From: Gordonia zhenghanii
GTDB lineage: Bacteria; Actinomycetota; Actinomycetes; Mycobacteriales; Mycobacteriaceae
Reading direction: 5' to 3'
DNA length: 64,000 bases
Assembly (NCBI RefSeq): GCF_021738965.1
Contig: NZ_JAKKOQ010000008.1
Span: forward strand, 248,001-312,000
Shown here: piece after piece, positions 24,216 to 33,467 of the stretch
How the letters are laid out: each line of letters opens with the position of its first letter
How positions within the stretch are numbered: position 1 is the first letter of the stretch
Made by a program: the position numbers and the translations under genes
The notes under the pieces: generated by a model
Seen by the model: only the letters and a program-made list of their open reading frames with translations
What the model was told of the DNA's origin: nothing
Databases searched by the model: none

Positions 24216-25586
24216 CTACAACAGCACACCAGGGTTCAACAGCCCGTCGGGGTCGAGCGCGGATTTCAGAACAGCCGTGAGTTCCATGACGTCGTCGCCG
24301 ACCTGGTCGCGGAGGAATCCCTTCTTCAACCGTCCGACGCCGTGCTCACCGGTGATGGTGCCGCCCAACGAGATCGCCAGACTCATGATCTGACCGAACG
24401 CGGCATTCGCGCGGGCGGTCTCGTCCGGATCGTTCGGGTCGTGGACGATCAGCGGGTGGGTATTGCCGTCGCCTGCGTGCGCGATCACTGCGATCATCAC
24501 CCGGTTGTCGGCGGCGATCGCCTCGACGCCGTCGATCAGCGCGGGCAGCGACGGAAGCGGAACGCCGACGTCCTCGAGCAGAAGGGCGCCGAGCCGTTCC
24601 ACAGCGGGGATCGCGACCCGTCGCGCCTGAGTGAACGCCTCCGACTCTGCCGGGTCCGACGTCGAGAACACTTCTCCCGCGCCGCATGCGGAGAACGCTT
24701 GCTCGATGAGTTCCACTTCGGCGACACCCGCGGGCCCCGGCGCGTCCGACTGCGCGACGAGCATTGCCCCGGCCTCTCGATCGAGACCCATCTTGAGCAT
24801 GTCCTCGACGGCGTTGATCGATGCCGAGTCCATGAACTCGAGCATGGCGGGACGGATCTGCGAGGTGACGGCCAGTACTGCTTCCGATGCGGCGCGCACA
24901 CTCGGGAACGATCCGACGACGGTGCTCGCGGATGCCTGTGGCGGCAGGAGTCGCAGCGTCACCTCGGTGACGATCCCGAGGAGGCCTTCGCTGCCGACGA
25001 ACAGCTTCGTCAACGGCAGTCCAGCCGAGTCCTTGAGTTGCTTGCCGCCCAACCGGACCGCGCGGCCGTCGGCCAATACGACTTCCAGGCCGAGAACGTA
25101 GTCAGTGGTGACGCCGTATTTGACGCAGCAGAGTCCCCCCGCGTTGGTTGCGACGTTTCCGCCGATCGAGCAGATCTCAAACGACGACGGGTCCGGCGGG
25201 TACCAGAGCCCTTCCGCTGCTGCTGCCGCTTTGACCTCGGCGTTCAACATGCCCGGCTGCGAGACGGCGGTCCGGGTCGACGTGTCGATGCTCAGGTTTC
25301 GCATCTTCTCCGTCGAGATCGTGACGGCGCCGTCGACCGCTGTCGATCCGCCGGACAGACTCGTCCCCGTCCCCCGCGTGATGATCGGGACTTTGTGCTC
25401 GGCGCACCAGCGGACTGCGGTCTGCACGTCCTGGGTGGTGAGCGGTCGAACCAGAGCGAGTGGCGTGCCGGCATCCGGATCATTCGCTCTGTCGAAACGG
25501 TAGGCCCCGAGGATGTCGGGGTCGGTCACGACCATTCCTGGAGCGAGCGCAGCGGACAGGGTCGACAGGTCTGGACGCGTAGACAT
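24216..25586 (-). CDS. FAD-binding oxidase, GlcD/D-lactate dehydrogenase type
   Basis: A 456-residue flavoprotein of the VAO/PCMH family with the FAD-linked oxidase C-terminal domain. The FAD-binding N-half has TRGTGTSLSGGSTAVDGAVTI and the CSIGGNVATNAGG motif; the C-half has the HAGDGNTHPLIV metal/substrate motif and GEHGVGRLKKGFL near the end. Such enzymes oxidise D-2-hydroxyacids such as glycolate or D-lactate. The ATG at 25586 is preferred; a GTG 21 bp upstream is in frame. The stop lies directly against the repeat cluster. Confidence 0.9.
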   Translation of the reverse strand: MSTRPDLSTLSAALAPGMVVTDPDILGAYRFDRANDPDAGTPLALVRPLTTQDVQTAVRWCAEHKVPIITRGTGTSLSGGSTAVDGAVTISTEKMRNLSIDTSTRTAVSQPGMLNAEVKAAAAAEGLWYPPDPSSFEICSIGGNVATNAGGLCCVKYGVTTDYVLGLEVVLADGRAVRLGGKQLKDSAGLPLTKLFVGSEGLLGIVTEVTLRLLPPQASASTVVGSFPSVRAASEAVLAVTSQIRPAMLEFMDSASINAVEDMLKMGLDREAGAMLVAQSDAPGPAGVAEVELIEQAFSACGAGEVFSTSDPAESEAFTQARRVAIPAVERLGALLLEDVGVPLPSLPALIDGVEAIAADNRVMIAVIAHAGDGNTHPLIVHDPNDPDETARANAAFGQIMSLAISLGGTITGEHGVGRLKKGFLRDQVGDDVMELTAVLKSALDPDGLLNPGVLL

Positions 25587-25719
25587 GCGCCCAACGGTAT
25601 TCGTCACACAGTCGGCACGCGATGCTTCGCCTCACATTGCGACGGCCGCACGTGTGTTTGAATCGTTACCGAGTCCGGCCGGGGGGTCGGAAGTCAAACT
25701 CGAACGGAGTTCTGTCAAC

Positions 25720-26418
25720 GTGAAGATGTTCAAACGAGTGCTGGTCGCGGTCGCCGCGGTCGCCACTACTGCGGCGCTGATGCCGAGCGCACCTGCTGAC
25801 GCCGCGCCGCGTGCCACGGTCGGCGGTGGCTCGGGAATCATCCTTGCGGGCAACTCGCTGTGCACGATGACCGCGGTCGGCCATGATCGCACCGGCCGTC
25901 TCGTCGGCCTGACCGCCGCTCACTGCGGCGGCGTCGGCAACACCGTCCAAGCCGAGCGCAAGCGTTCCGCAGGCGTCATCGGGACCATCGCGACCCGGAG
26001 CGAGAAGCTCGACGTGGCGGTCATCGCGCTGAATCCTTCGCGCGTGAAGGCCGTCCGCCAGGTCGGCAAAGCCCGCATCTCGCGTGTCGGCGTCTACCCG
26101 AAGCCGTTCTCGAACGTGTGCAAGGCAGGCCGCACCACCGGGTTCACCTGCGGCCCGACACTTCTCGACGACGGTGACGCTTCACTGAACTACGTCTGCG
26201 CCGACCACGGCGACTCGGGCGGACCGATCATCGTCGGCGGCCGTCTCGTCGGCATGTTGAACGGCGCACTGCGCGTCGCAGGCGCGGGCACTCCGTCGAT
26301 CCCGTGCGTTGACCCCGCCTTCCCGGTGTACAGCCCGATGATCGCTACCAAGATGACGGACATTCTGCGTCCCCTCAACCGGACCAGCATGGTCGGATCG
26401 GGTTTCCGCCCCATCTGA
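25720..26418 (+). CDS. Secreted S1-family (chymotrypsin-like) serine protease
   Basis: A 232-residue secreted protease. The signal peptide (KRVLVAVAAVATTAALMPSAPADA) ends near residue 29. The triad is His68 (LTAAHCG), Asp98 (KLDVAVI) and Ser166 (HGDSGGPII). Cysteines at 48/69 and 134/144 are placed for disulfides. There is no long propeptide, so it may act in the cell wall. The GTG at 25720 fits the GGAG 10 nt upstream; an ATG two codons later is possible. A strong hairpin terminator follows. Confidence 0.88.
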   Translation: MKMFKRVLVAVAAVATTAALMPSAPADAAPRATVGGGSGIILAGNSLCTMTAVGHDRTGRLVGLTAAHCGGVGNTVQAERKRSAGVIGTIATRSEKLDVAVIALNPSRVKAVRQVGKARISRVGVYPKPFSNVCKAGRTTGFTCGPTLLDDGDASLNYVCADHGDSGGPIIVGGRLVGMLNGALRVAGAGTPSIPCVDPAFPVYSPMIATKMTDILRPLNRTSMVGSGFRPI

Positions 26419-26436
26419 TTCCTCACGCGAGACCAG

Positions 26437-26474
26437 TTGAGGCCCGGTGCATTTCATGATGCACCGGGCCTCAA
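26437..26474 (+). terminator. Terminator hairpin after the protease gene
   Basis: A perfect 16-bp stem, TTGAGGCCCGGTGCAT with ATGCACCGGGCCTCAA, around a 6-nt loop, starting 18 nt after the protease stop. It lacks a T tract, as is common for actinobacterial terminators. Confidence 0.82.
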
Positions 26475-26500
26475 TCGTGTGTCGGGCCTACATTGTGCGT

Positions 26501-26854
26501 ATGCAGGCCAAGAAGATCAGCACCAACATTCCGGTCGACGACATCGAGCAGGCGAAGTCGTTCTACCAGGACTTCCTCGGGCTGCAGACCGAAGAGTTCA
26601 ACCTGGGTTGGGTGGCTCGCTTCACCGATGCCGAGTCCGGCGCACACGTGCAGCTCGTCACCGAGGACCGGACGGCTCCTGCTGACTCGGCTCTCTCGGT
26701 GCACGCCGACGACGTCGACGCCGCATACGCCGAGGCGCAGGAGCTCGGATACGAGATCGTCTATCCGCTCACCACCGAGGAGTGGGGTGTGCGGCGATTC
26801 TTCGTCCGAGCCCCGGACGGCACCCTGCTCAACATCGTCGCGCACCGCGACTGA
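26501..26854 (+). CDS. VOC-family (glyoxalase-like) protein
   Basis: A 117-residue single-module pair of beta-alpha-beta-beta-beta repeats: ISTNIPVDDIEQAKSFYQDFLGL then VRRFFVRAPDGTLLNIVAH. The fold covers glyoxalases, dioxygenases and antibiotic-binding proteins; the substrate is unknown. The ATG at 26501 follows a TACATT hexamer by 6 nt, so the message may be leaderless. It lies just upstream of jetA, with no obvious functional link. Confidence 0.82.
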   Translation: MQAKKISTNIPVDDIEQAKSFYQDFLGLQTEEFNLGWVARFTDAESGAHVQLVTEDRTAPADSALSVHADDVDAAYAEAQELGYEIVYPLTTEEWGVRRFFVRAPDGTLLNIVAHRD

Positions 26855-26934
26855 CCCGGCGGCCCACCCGCCACCACGCTGTCCGATCGGCCCGCGACTA
26901 CGACTCTCGTGGGGTCACTCGTTACCCTGTCCCA

Positions 26935-28416
26935 GTGCAATTCGACGAGATCGTCGCCGTGCGGAAGTCCAGCGCGGCCTGGAGGCTGCTGCGCGCGGAT
27001 AACGCGCCGCTCGTCTTGTCGTTCCTCGGCCGGGTGTTCGTCGACGACAACATCCGCGAGATCTCCGAGTCGGGTCTGATCAGTCTGCTCGACGACGAGT
27101 TGTACGGCCTCAACCAGCGACTGGGCGAAGGAACCTATCCGCGAGCGCCGAAGGCGTATCTCGACGAATGGGCGGCGCCGTCTGCCGGTTGGCTCCGCAA
27201 GTACTACGTCACCGACAGCGACGAGCCGCATTACGACGCGACACCCGCTGTCGAGAGGGCCGTCGCCTGGCTTCAGTCCTTGCGCGAGCGTGACTTCGTC
27301 GGCACCGAGTCGCGCCTGAACACGGTCTTCGACCTCCTCCGTCAGATCGTGTACGGGACGAACACCGATCCGCAGGTCCGACTGGCCGAGCTGCGCCGCC
27401 GCCGCGCCGAGATCGACGCGGAGATCGACGCCGTCGAACGCGGCGAGGTGAGCGTCCTCGACGCGACGCGACGCCGGGACCGGTACCAGCAGTTCGGCGA
27501 GGTGTCGCGAGCCCTGCTGTCGGACTTCCGCGAGGTCGAGGCGAACTTCCGCGGATTGGACCGGCAGATGCGCGAACGCATCGCCACGTGGCGCGGCACC
27601 AAGGGCGAACTCCTCGACGAGATCGTCAGCAGCCGCACCATGATCACCGACTCCGACCAGGGGCGCAGCTTTCAGGCGTTCTACGACCTGCTGCTGTCGG
27701 CGGACCGCCTCGACGAACTCGACCGACTCGTCCGGGAGACTCAGGCGTTCTCCGACGTCGCGGACGACCGGTTGGCCAATATCCACCACGACTGGCTCGA
27801 TGCGGGAACCCGCGCACAAGACACCGTCCGCCGCCTGTCCGAACAGCTCCGGCGGTTCCTCGACGACCAGGCATGGTTGGAGAACCGACGCGTCATGGAT
27901 CTGCTCCGCAGCATCGAAGCGTCGGCGTATTCGGTCCGCGACGGGCGCACCGACGAGTTCTCCCACGAGATCGACTCCCCCGCACCGACCGTCGTACTAC
28001 CGATGGAACGTCCCCTCTATCACCGGGCGCCCACCGTCGACATCGAGAGCGACGACATCGAATACGGAGAGGCGGAAGGCGATTCCGATGCGTTGTTCGA
28101 GCAGATCCACATCGATCCTGCTCCTCTCGTCGACGAGGTCCGGCGTCGTCTGCGCCGTCACGATCAGGTGACTCTCGCCGACGTCCTCGCCGAGTCGCCG
28201 CTGTCGCAGGGGCTCGCCGAACTGATCACGTACCTCTCGCTCACCGATGAGAGCTTCACGAAGATCTTCGACGACGCCACGACCCAACACGTCGGCTGGA
28301 CCGATGAGTTCGGCGCCCGTCGGACCGCGCGTGTCCCCCGCGTCATCTACTCACGCCCCCGAACGACCGGCCCAGGCGATCGCATCGACGCGATCGAGAC
28401 ACAGGAGTCACGATGA
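26935..28416 (+). CDS. jetA: JetA/MksF-like kleisin subunit (DUF3375)
   Basis: A 493-residue DUF3375 protein, the kleisin-like subunit of type I Wadjet and of MksBEF condensins. The N-terminus has the family's FDEIVAVRKSSAAWRLLRAD and an ISESGLISLLDDEL segment; a long helical middle (LAELRRRRAEIDAEIDAVERG) should form the coiled-coil bundle, and the C-terminal third (VRRRLRRHDQVTLADVLAE) resembles the winged-helix end. The GTG at 26935 lies 6 nt after TACCCT, suggesting a leaderless message. Its stop overlaps the jetB start in ATGA. In known systems JetA bridges the SMC heads and recruits JetB. Confidence 0.9.
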   Translation: MQFDEIVAVRKSSAAWRLLRADNAPLVLSFLGRVFVDDNIREISESGLISLLDDELYGLNQRLGEGTYPRAPKAYLDEWAAPSAGWLRKYYVTDSDEPHYDATPAVERAVAWLQSLRERDFVGTESRLNTVFDLLRQIVYGTNTDPQVRLAELRRRRAEIDAEIDAVERGEVSVLDATRRRDRYQQFGEVSRALLSDFREVEANFRGLDRQMRERIATWRGTKGELLDEIVSSRTMITDSDQGRSFQAFYDLLLSADRLDELDRLVRETQAFSDVADDRLANIHHDWLDAGTRAQDTVRRLSEQLRRFLDDQAWLENRRVMDLLRSIEASAYSVRDGRTDEFSHEIDSPAPTVVLPMERPLYHRAPTVDIESDDIEYGEAEGDSDALFEQIHIDPAPLVDEVRRRLRRHDQVTLADVLAESPLSQGLAELITYLSLTDESFTKIFDDATTQHVGWTDEFGARRTARVPRVIYSRPRTTGPGDRIDAIETQESR

Positions 28417-29012
28417 GCCGTACAGTCCCCCGCGACGAACTGAGCCTGTCGATGGCAGTCACTTCTCTGATGAAGGGCGTCGTCTACCGCGACTCGGCCG
28501 AGACCACCTGGCAGCACGTAGTCGGATTGGCTGCACAGGTCAGCGACTACGTGGCGACGCTCGGTCTCGCCGTCGTCGTCGACGAGGCCGAAGGCTATGC
28601 GTTCCTGCGCTCCCGAAGCGACGACGAACTCGCCGAGTCGGGGATCCCCCGCCTCGTCGCCCGCCATCAGTTGCCGTTGCACACGTCGCTACTGCTCGCA
28701 CTGCTCCGCAAGAAGCTCGCCGAACACGACACGACCGATGCGGGCAGCCGACTGATCCTGACCGGCGACCAGTTGCGCGAACTGCTCGATCCGTTCTATC
28801 CGGCGACGACGAATGAGGCTCGCACCGCCGATCAAACCGATACCGCGGTCCGACGCGTCACCGATCTCGGCTTTCTCCGCCGCATGCCGGGGCAGGACGG
28901 CGAGTACGAGGTGCGTCGCGTCATCAAGGCGTTCGTCGACGCGCAATGGCTGTCCGATCTCGATTCACATCTGGCCGAGTACGCCGATATCGCACGGGAG
29001 GAGACGCGATGA
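28413..29012 (+). CDS. jetB: JetB/MksE-like KITE subunit (DUF4194)
   Basis: A 199-residue DUF4194 protein with tandem winged-helix character, the KITE-type accessory subunit of Wadjet/Mks complexes. The recognisable block is LGLAVVVDEAEGYAFLRSR, followed by LPLHTSLLLALLRKKLAEHD. It overlaps jetA upstream and jetC downstream by 4 bp each, so the three are translationally coupled. In known systems JetB dimerises and binds the JetA middle region. Confidence 0.9.
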   Translation: MSRTVPRDELSLSMAVTSLMKGVVYRDSAETTWQHVVGLAAQVSDYVATLGLAVVVDEAEGYAFLRSRSDDELAESGIPRLVARHQLPLHTSLLLALLRKKLAEHDTTDAGSRLILTGDQLRELLDPFYPATTNEARTADQTDTAVRRVTDLGFLRRMPGQDGEYEVRRVIKAFVDAQWLSDLDSHLAEYADIAREETR

Positions 29013-32000
29013 CGGGGCTGTTCGCCGCGACGGAATTGGAGAACACCGAGTCGGCCCGGTCGGGTTTTCGACTTCAGAAGTTCCAGGTGTTCAACTGGGG
29101 AACGTTCGACCAGCGGGTCTGGACACTCGATCTCGCGGGCGAGAACGGCTTACTGACCGGCGACATCGGCTCCGGCAAGTCGACGCTCGTCGATGCTCTC
29201 ACCACCCTGCTGATGCCTGCCCACCGCATCGCCTACAACAAGGCTGCGGGCGCCGAGTCGCGAGAACGCGACCTCCGCTCCTACGTGCTCGGCCACTACA
29301 AGTCCGAGCGCAACGACTCGTCTGGGGCGTCGCGCCCCGTCGCTCTGCGCGGCATGTCGAACTACTCGGTGATCCTCGGTGTCTTCGCCAACGAGGGCTA
29401 CGACGAGACGGTCACGCTCGCGCAGGTCTTCTCGATGCGCCACGACAGCGGCCAGCCTGAACGTTTCTTCACCGTCACCGACCGCGCACTCGACATCACC
29501 TCGGACTTCGCCGATTTCGGCACCGACCTGCGCGCGTTACGGAAACGATTGAAGGACAGAGGAACTCGTATTCACGAGCACTTCCCGGAGTACGGACGCG
29601 ACTACCGTCGCAGTCTGGCGGTCCGGTCGGAGCAGGCGATGGAGTTGTTCCATCAGACCGTCTCCATGAAGGCTGTCGGCAACCTCAACGACTTCGTCCG
29701 CGACCACATGCTCGAACCGTTCGACTCCACCGGGTGGGTCGACACGATGGTCGCCCACTTCGAGGATCTGACGGCAGCGCACGACGCCGTCGTCCTCGCG
29801 CGCCGCCAACTCACTGATCTCGCACCGTTGTTGGCCGACTACGACAAGTACACGAGCCACACGGAGATGGCCGCCGAGATGCGGCAGCGACGTGGCGCGC
29901 TCCGCTTCTACTTCGCGAACCGACGCTCCGAACTCCTGGAATCCGATCTGGCCGAGTCCAATCGCGAACTGGCCGCGACGCGCAGTGCGTTGGAAGAGAT
30001 CGACCGAGACATCGCCGACCTCCGGATCGCGTTGCGCGAGTTGGAGCTTCGGCAGGCAGGGTTGGGCGGCAACGACATCGCCGCGTTGGAGGCTCAGATC
30101 GCCGAGGCGCAACGCCAACGAGACGAGCGCGCAGGCGCGTACGAGAGGTACACGACGCTTCTCGAAGACTCGGGGCTGGCGCCGGTCGCCGACCGCGGTC
30201 AGTTCGAGCAGCGGCGCAGCGAGATCACGGACGCCGTCGACGCGCTCGACGCGGAGATCGCCGACGTCGCGAACGGCATCACCGAACTCGTCGTCGACCG
30301 ACGTCAGATCGATGGCGAGGGACGCCGGGTGGCCGGCGAGATCGCGAGTCTGCGCGGTCGGACCAGCAACATTCCCGAACGCAACCTGCGGATGCGCGAA
30401 CTGATCTGCGCAGGCGTCGGCCGCTCGCATGACGAACTGCCGTTCGTCGGCGAACTGATCGGCGTCCGTCCGGACGAGACCCGTTGGGAGGGTGCAGCCG
30501 AGCGAGTGCTCCGCGGGTTCGGGCTGTCGCTCCTGGTGTCGGCCGATCTGTACGACGAGGTGTCGGCCTGGATCGACGCCAACCATCTCGGCGGTCGGCT
30601 AGTGTACTTCAAAGTGCCCGAACGCCTTTCCCCCAAGACCACGGCCACTCCGCCGTCCAACGCGCTCGTCCACAAGCTCGACGTCAAAGAGGGCCCCTTT
30701 TACGAGTGGCTCGAACGCCGACTGTTCGAGCGGGCCCGCCACATCTGCGCCGAGACGCTCGACGATTTCCGGAACGCCGACTACGCCGTCACCGCCGCCG
30801 GTCAGGTGCGGTCGGGCGGCGGCCGCCACGAGAAGGACGATTCACAGCGCGTCGACGACCGTCGCAACTATGTGCTCGGCTGGAGCAACGAGCAGAAGGT
30901 CACCGCGCTGTTCACCGCGGGCCAACGGGTCCAGGACGATCTGAACCGGATCGACGGCGACATCGAAGAGTTGGAGGACTCTCGCCGTCGGCTGATGAAT
31001 CGGCGCAATGCGCTCACCGGGTTGGAGACGTATCAGAGCTTCGACACCGTCGACTGGGAGTCGGTGGCGGGCCGCATCTCCGAACTGACTGAGCGCAAGA
31101 CCGACCTGGAGCACTCGTCGGACGAGTTGGCTGAGGTGACCGAGCTCGTTGCGTCCACGCGCGACCAGTTGTCGGTCGCCGACGCGACCCGTGACGGCTT
31201 GCGCGACAAGGTGTCTCGACTCGAGATGTCGCGGACGCAGGGCGAGCAGACTCGCGACGCAGCCCGGCATGTGGCGGCCGAGCCGGGATCGCAGGACGCG
31301 TCGACACATTTCGACGCGATCACCGAGTCGATCGGCGACGTCGAACTGACCGTCGAGATGTGCACCGAACTGGAGGCGACTCTCACCCAGTCGCTGACCG
31401 ACGCATCCGAGCAGCACACGTCGCGGGCCGGCACGTTCGAGACGCGCGTGGTGAATCGGATGTCGGAGTTCAACCGAGACAACCCGATTCTGACGACCGA
31501 GTTCGATGCCGACATCGCGTCTGCAGACGAGTACCGCGAACTGAACCGCCGACTGTCCGAGGACGATCTGCCGCGATTCGAGGGCGAGTTCAAGGACTAT
31601 CTGAACACCAACGCGATCCGTGACATCGCGATCTTCGCTGCGAAGCTCAACAAAGAAGTCCATCTCATCCACTCCAAGATCGACACGATCAACGAGTCGC
31701 TGTCAGGTATCGAGTACAACCCCGGTCGCTACATCCGCCTCGAGGTCAATTCGAGTGCATCGCAAGAGATCAAGGAGTTCCGCGCCGATCTGCGCCGCTG
31801 TGGCGACGGCGAGATGGAGATCGGGGCACAGGAGCAGCAGTACACGGAGGAGAAGTTCCTCCTGGTGAAGGCGATCGTCGAACGCTTCCGGGGTCGTGAA
31901 GGGTTCGCCGACGTCGATCGGCGGTGGACGTCGCTGGTCACCGACGTCCGGAACTGGGTGACGTTCGCAGCGTCCGAGCGCCACGTCGAGGACGACGAGG

Positions 32001-32377
32001 AGTACGAGAACTACACCGATTCCGACGGTAAGTCGGGCGGCCAGAAAGAGAAGCTCGCCTATACGATCCTCGCCGCGTCGCTCGCATACCAGTTCGATCT
32101 GAAGTGGGGCGCAACGCGGTCGCGGGACTTCCGGTTCGTCGTGATCGACGAGGCGTTCGGCCGCGGTTCGGACGATTCGGCACGGTACGCGCTGTCACTG
32201 TTCGCGAGGCTCGGGCTTCAACTCCTCATCGTCACTCCGTTGACGAAGATCTACACGATCGAGCCGTTCGTGTCGGCGGTCGGCTACGTCGAGAACCGCG
32301 GCGGCAGCTACTCGCAGTTGCAGTGTCTGACGATCGAGCAGTATCGGCAGTCGAGGCGGGCACGCGAGAGCCTCTGA
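29009..32377 (+). CDS. jetC: JetC/MksB-like SMC ATPase
   Basis: A 1122-residue SMC-like ATPase. Walker A is TGDIGSGKSTLVDALTTLL near residue 53; two long coiled-coil arms surround a hinge around residues 470-600; the C-terminal head has signature SGGQKEKLAYTILAAS near residue 1010 and Walker B FRFVVIDEAFGRG near 1040. The N-terminal RLQKFQVFNWGTFD is characteristic of JetC/MksB. In characterised Wadjet the ATPase extrudes loops of plasmid DNA until the JetD nuclease cuts. The ATG at 29009 overlaps the jetB stop. Only 18 bp separate its stop from an unrelated SCO6745-family gene; no jetD follows. Confidence 0.93.
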   Translation: MTGLFAATELENTESARSGFRLQKFQVFNWGTFDQRVWTLDLAGENGLLTGDIGSGKSTLVDALTTLLMPAHRIAYNKAAGAESRERDLRSYVLGHYKSERNDSSGASRPVALRGMSNYSVILGVFANEGYDETVTLAQVFSMRHDSGQPERFFTVTDRALDITSDFADFGTDLRALRKRLKDRGTRIHEHFPEYGRDYRRSLAVRSEQAMELFHQTVSMKAVGNLNDFVRDHMLEPFDSTGWVDTMVAHFEDLTAAHDAVVLARRQLTDLAPLLADYDKYTSHTEMAAEMRQRRGALRFYFANRRSELLESDLAESNRELAATRSALEEIDRDIADLRIALRELELRQAGLGGNDIAALEAQIAEAQRQRDERAGAYERYTTLLEDSGLAPVADRGQFEQRRSEITDAVDALDAEIADVANGITELVVDRRQIDGEGRRVAGEIASLRGRTSNIPERNLRMRELICAGVGRSHDELPFVGELIGVRPDETRWEGAAERVLRGFGLSLLVSADLYDEVSAWIDANHLGGRLVYFKVPERLSPKTTATPPSNALVHKLDVKEGPFYEWLERRLFERARHICAETLDDFRNADYAVTAAGQVRSGGGRHEKDDSQRVDDRRNYVLGWSNEQKVTALFTAGQRVQDDLNRIDGDIEELEDSRRRLMNRRNALTGLETYQSFDTVDWESVAGRISELTERKTDLEHSSDELAEVTELVASTRDQLSVADATRDGLRDKVSRLEMSRTQGEQTRDAARHVAAEPGSQDASTHFDAITESIGDVELTVEMCTELEATLTQSLTDASEQHTSRAGTFETRVVNRMSEFNRDNPILTTEFDADIASADEYRELNRRLSEDDLPRFEGEFKDYLNTNAIRDIAIFAAKLNKEVHLIHSKIDTINESLSGIEYNPGRYIRLEVNSSASQEIKEFRADLRRCGDGEMEIGAQEQQYTEEKFLLVKAIVERFRGREGFADVDRRWTSLVTDVRNWVTFAASERHVEDDEEYENYTDSDGKSGGQKEKLAYTILAASLAYQFDLKWGATRSRDFRFVVIDEAFGRGSDDSARYALSLFARLGLQLLIVTPLTKIYTIEPFVSAVGYVENRGGSYSQLQCLTIEQYRQSRRARESL

Positions 32378-32395
32378 GCTGGCACAGTGGGTGGC

Positions 32396-33256
32396 ATGGG
32401 AACCGATAGCACCGCCGCAGCCCGTCACGCCTACGAGAGCCTCGAGCCCTTTCATGTCCTCGCTTACTTCAATCCGGGCATCGGTCCTGCTCAGGACGAA
32501 CTCGGCCTGGACGGCTACGCCTTCTACACCGGTGGACGCGGCGCACCGCTCGCGGGCGCCCCGGGATCGGTTGTCGCAGCGATGTTCTACAACTTCTCCC
32601 CGGCACTGGTCGCGTCCGCGTGGGACGCCGCGCAGACCCGCGGCCTCGACGCGGTCGACGCGCGGCGGTACGAGATGCTCGACGAGCAGTTCCGCACGAT
32701 CTTGGGCGACGACTGCGAACTCCTCGCTCCCCTGATCCCCGAATTTCAAGCGGTCGCTGACGCGCTGCCGTTCTCGGGTCGTCCGCTGGCCGCAGCGTGG
32801 GCGTCGACGGATGTCCCGGACGCACCCCATCTCGCGGTGTGGCGCACGTGGACGATCATCCGAGAGTGGCGCGGCGACAACCACATCGCCGAACTCGTGT
32901 CGCACGGTCTCGACGGGATCGACGCAGGCGTCTTCCACGAGTCCGAGCTTCCCGATCCGTCGATTCACCGTCGAGTCCTGGGCAAGAAGCTGTTCCAATT
33001 GACGCGCGGTTGGTCGGACGACGACTGGTCGGAGTCGGTGGAACGACTCTCCTCACGCGGTCTGCTGGAATCCACGGGTGATTCGACCCGACTGACCGCC
33101 GACGGTTTCGCGCTCTACCAGGAGATCGAGGACCGCACCGACGCAGTCTCGGGCCGCTCCCTCCCCGACAGTCTCCCGGACCTCGTCGAGCGCACTCGCC
33201 CCTTCGTCAAGAAGGTCATCGACGCAGGCGTCCTCCCCGGCACCAAGAAGCGCTAG
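32396..33256 (+). CDS. SCO6745-family protein
   Basis: A 286-residue protein matching the uncharacterised actinobacterial SCO6745 family: EPFHVLAYFNPG near the N-terminus, GSVVAAMFYNFSPALV, the central HLAVWRTWTIIREWRGDNHI motif, and TRGWSDDDWSESVERLSSRGLL preceding a winged-helix-like end. It is not JetD: there is no DUF3322 or TOPRIM-like DUF2220 pattern. It begins 18 bp after jetC on the same strand, so could be co-transcribed, but the family usually stands alone and I see no evidence that it joins the SMC complex. ATG 32396 is chosen; a GTG lies three codons upstream. Confidence 0.85.
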   Translation: MGTDSTAAARHAYESLEPFHVLAYFNPGIGPAQDELGLDGYAFYTGGRGAPLAGAPGSVVAAMFYNFSPALVASAWDAAQTRGLDAVDARRYEMLDEQFRTILGDDCELLAPLIPEFQAVADALPFSGRPLAAAWASTDVPDAPHLAVWRTWTIIREWRGDNHIAELVSHGLDGIDAGVFHESELPDPSIHRRVLGKKLFQLTRGWSDDDWSESVERLSSRGLLESTGDSTRLTADGFALYQEIEDRTDAVSGRSLPDSLPDLVERTRPFVKKVIDAGVLPGTKKR

Positions 33257-33272
33257 CCTCCCCCCTCCCCGC

Positions 33273-33464
33273 TGGTCGAGCCTCTTCCGTCGGCCGAGCG
33301 GAGTCGAGACCCTCCGCCGGTCGAGCCCCCTCCGCCGGTCGAGCGAAGTCGAGACCCCCACTTCCCCCGCCGGTCGAGCGAAGTCGAGACCCCCACTTCC
33401 CCCGCCGGTCGAGCGAAGTCGAGACCCGACTCCCACCGCCGGTCGAGCGGAGTCGAGACCCCGC
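33273..33464. repeat. Repeat cluster with 35-bp periodicity
   Basis: Copies of the repeat core (GGTCGAGCGAAGTCGAGACC or the GGAG variant) start at 33292, 33337, 33372, 33407 and 33441, the last four spaced 35, 35 and 34 bp with near-identical intervening C-rich sequence. The cluster separates convergent genes and ends 3 bp before the flavoprotein stop codon. Identical spacers rule out CRISPR. Confidence 0.9.
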
Positions 33465-33467
33465 CGA

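Noticed and set aside
32396..33256. Gene after jetC called as JetD
   Set aside because: Motifs fit the SCO6745 family; no DUF3322 or TOPRIM-like DUF2220 pattern.
33292..33460. 35-bp periodic repeats as a CRISPR array
   Set aside because: The intervals between cores are near-identical rather than unique spacers and no cas genes are present.
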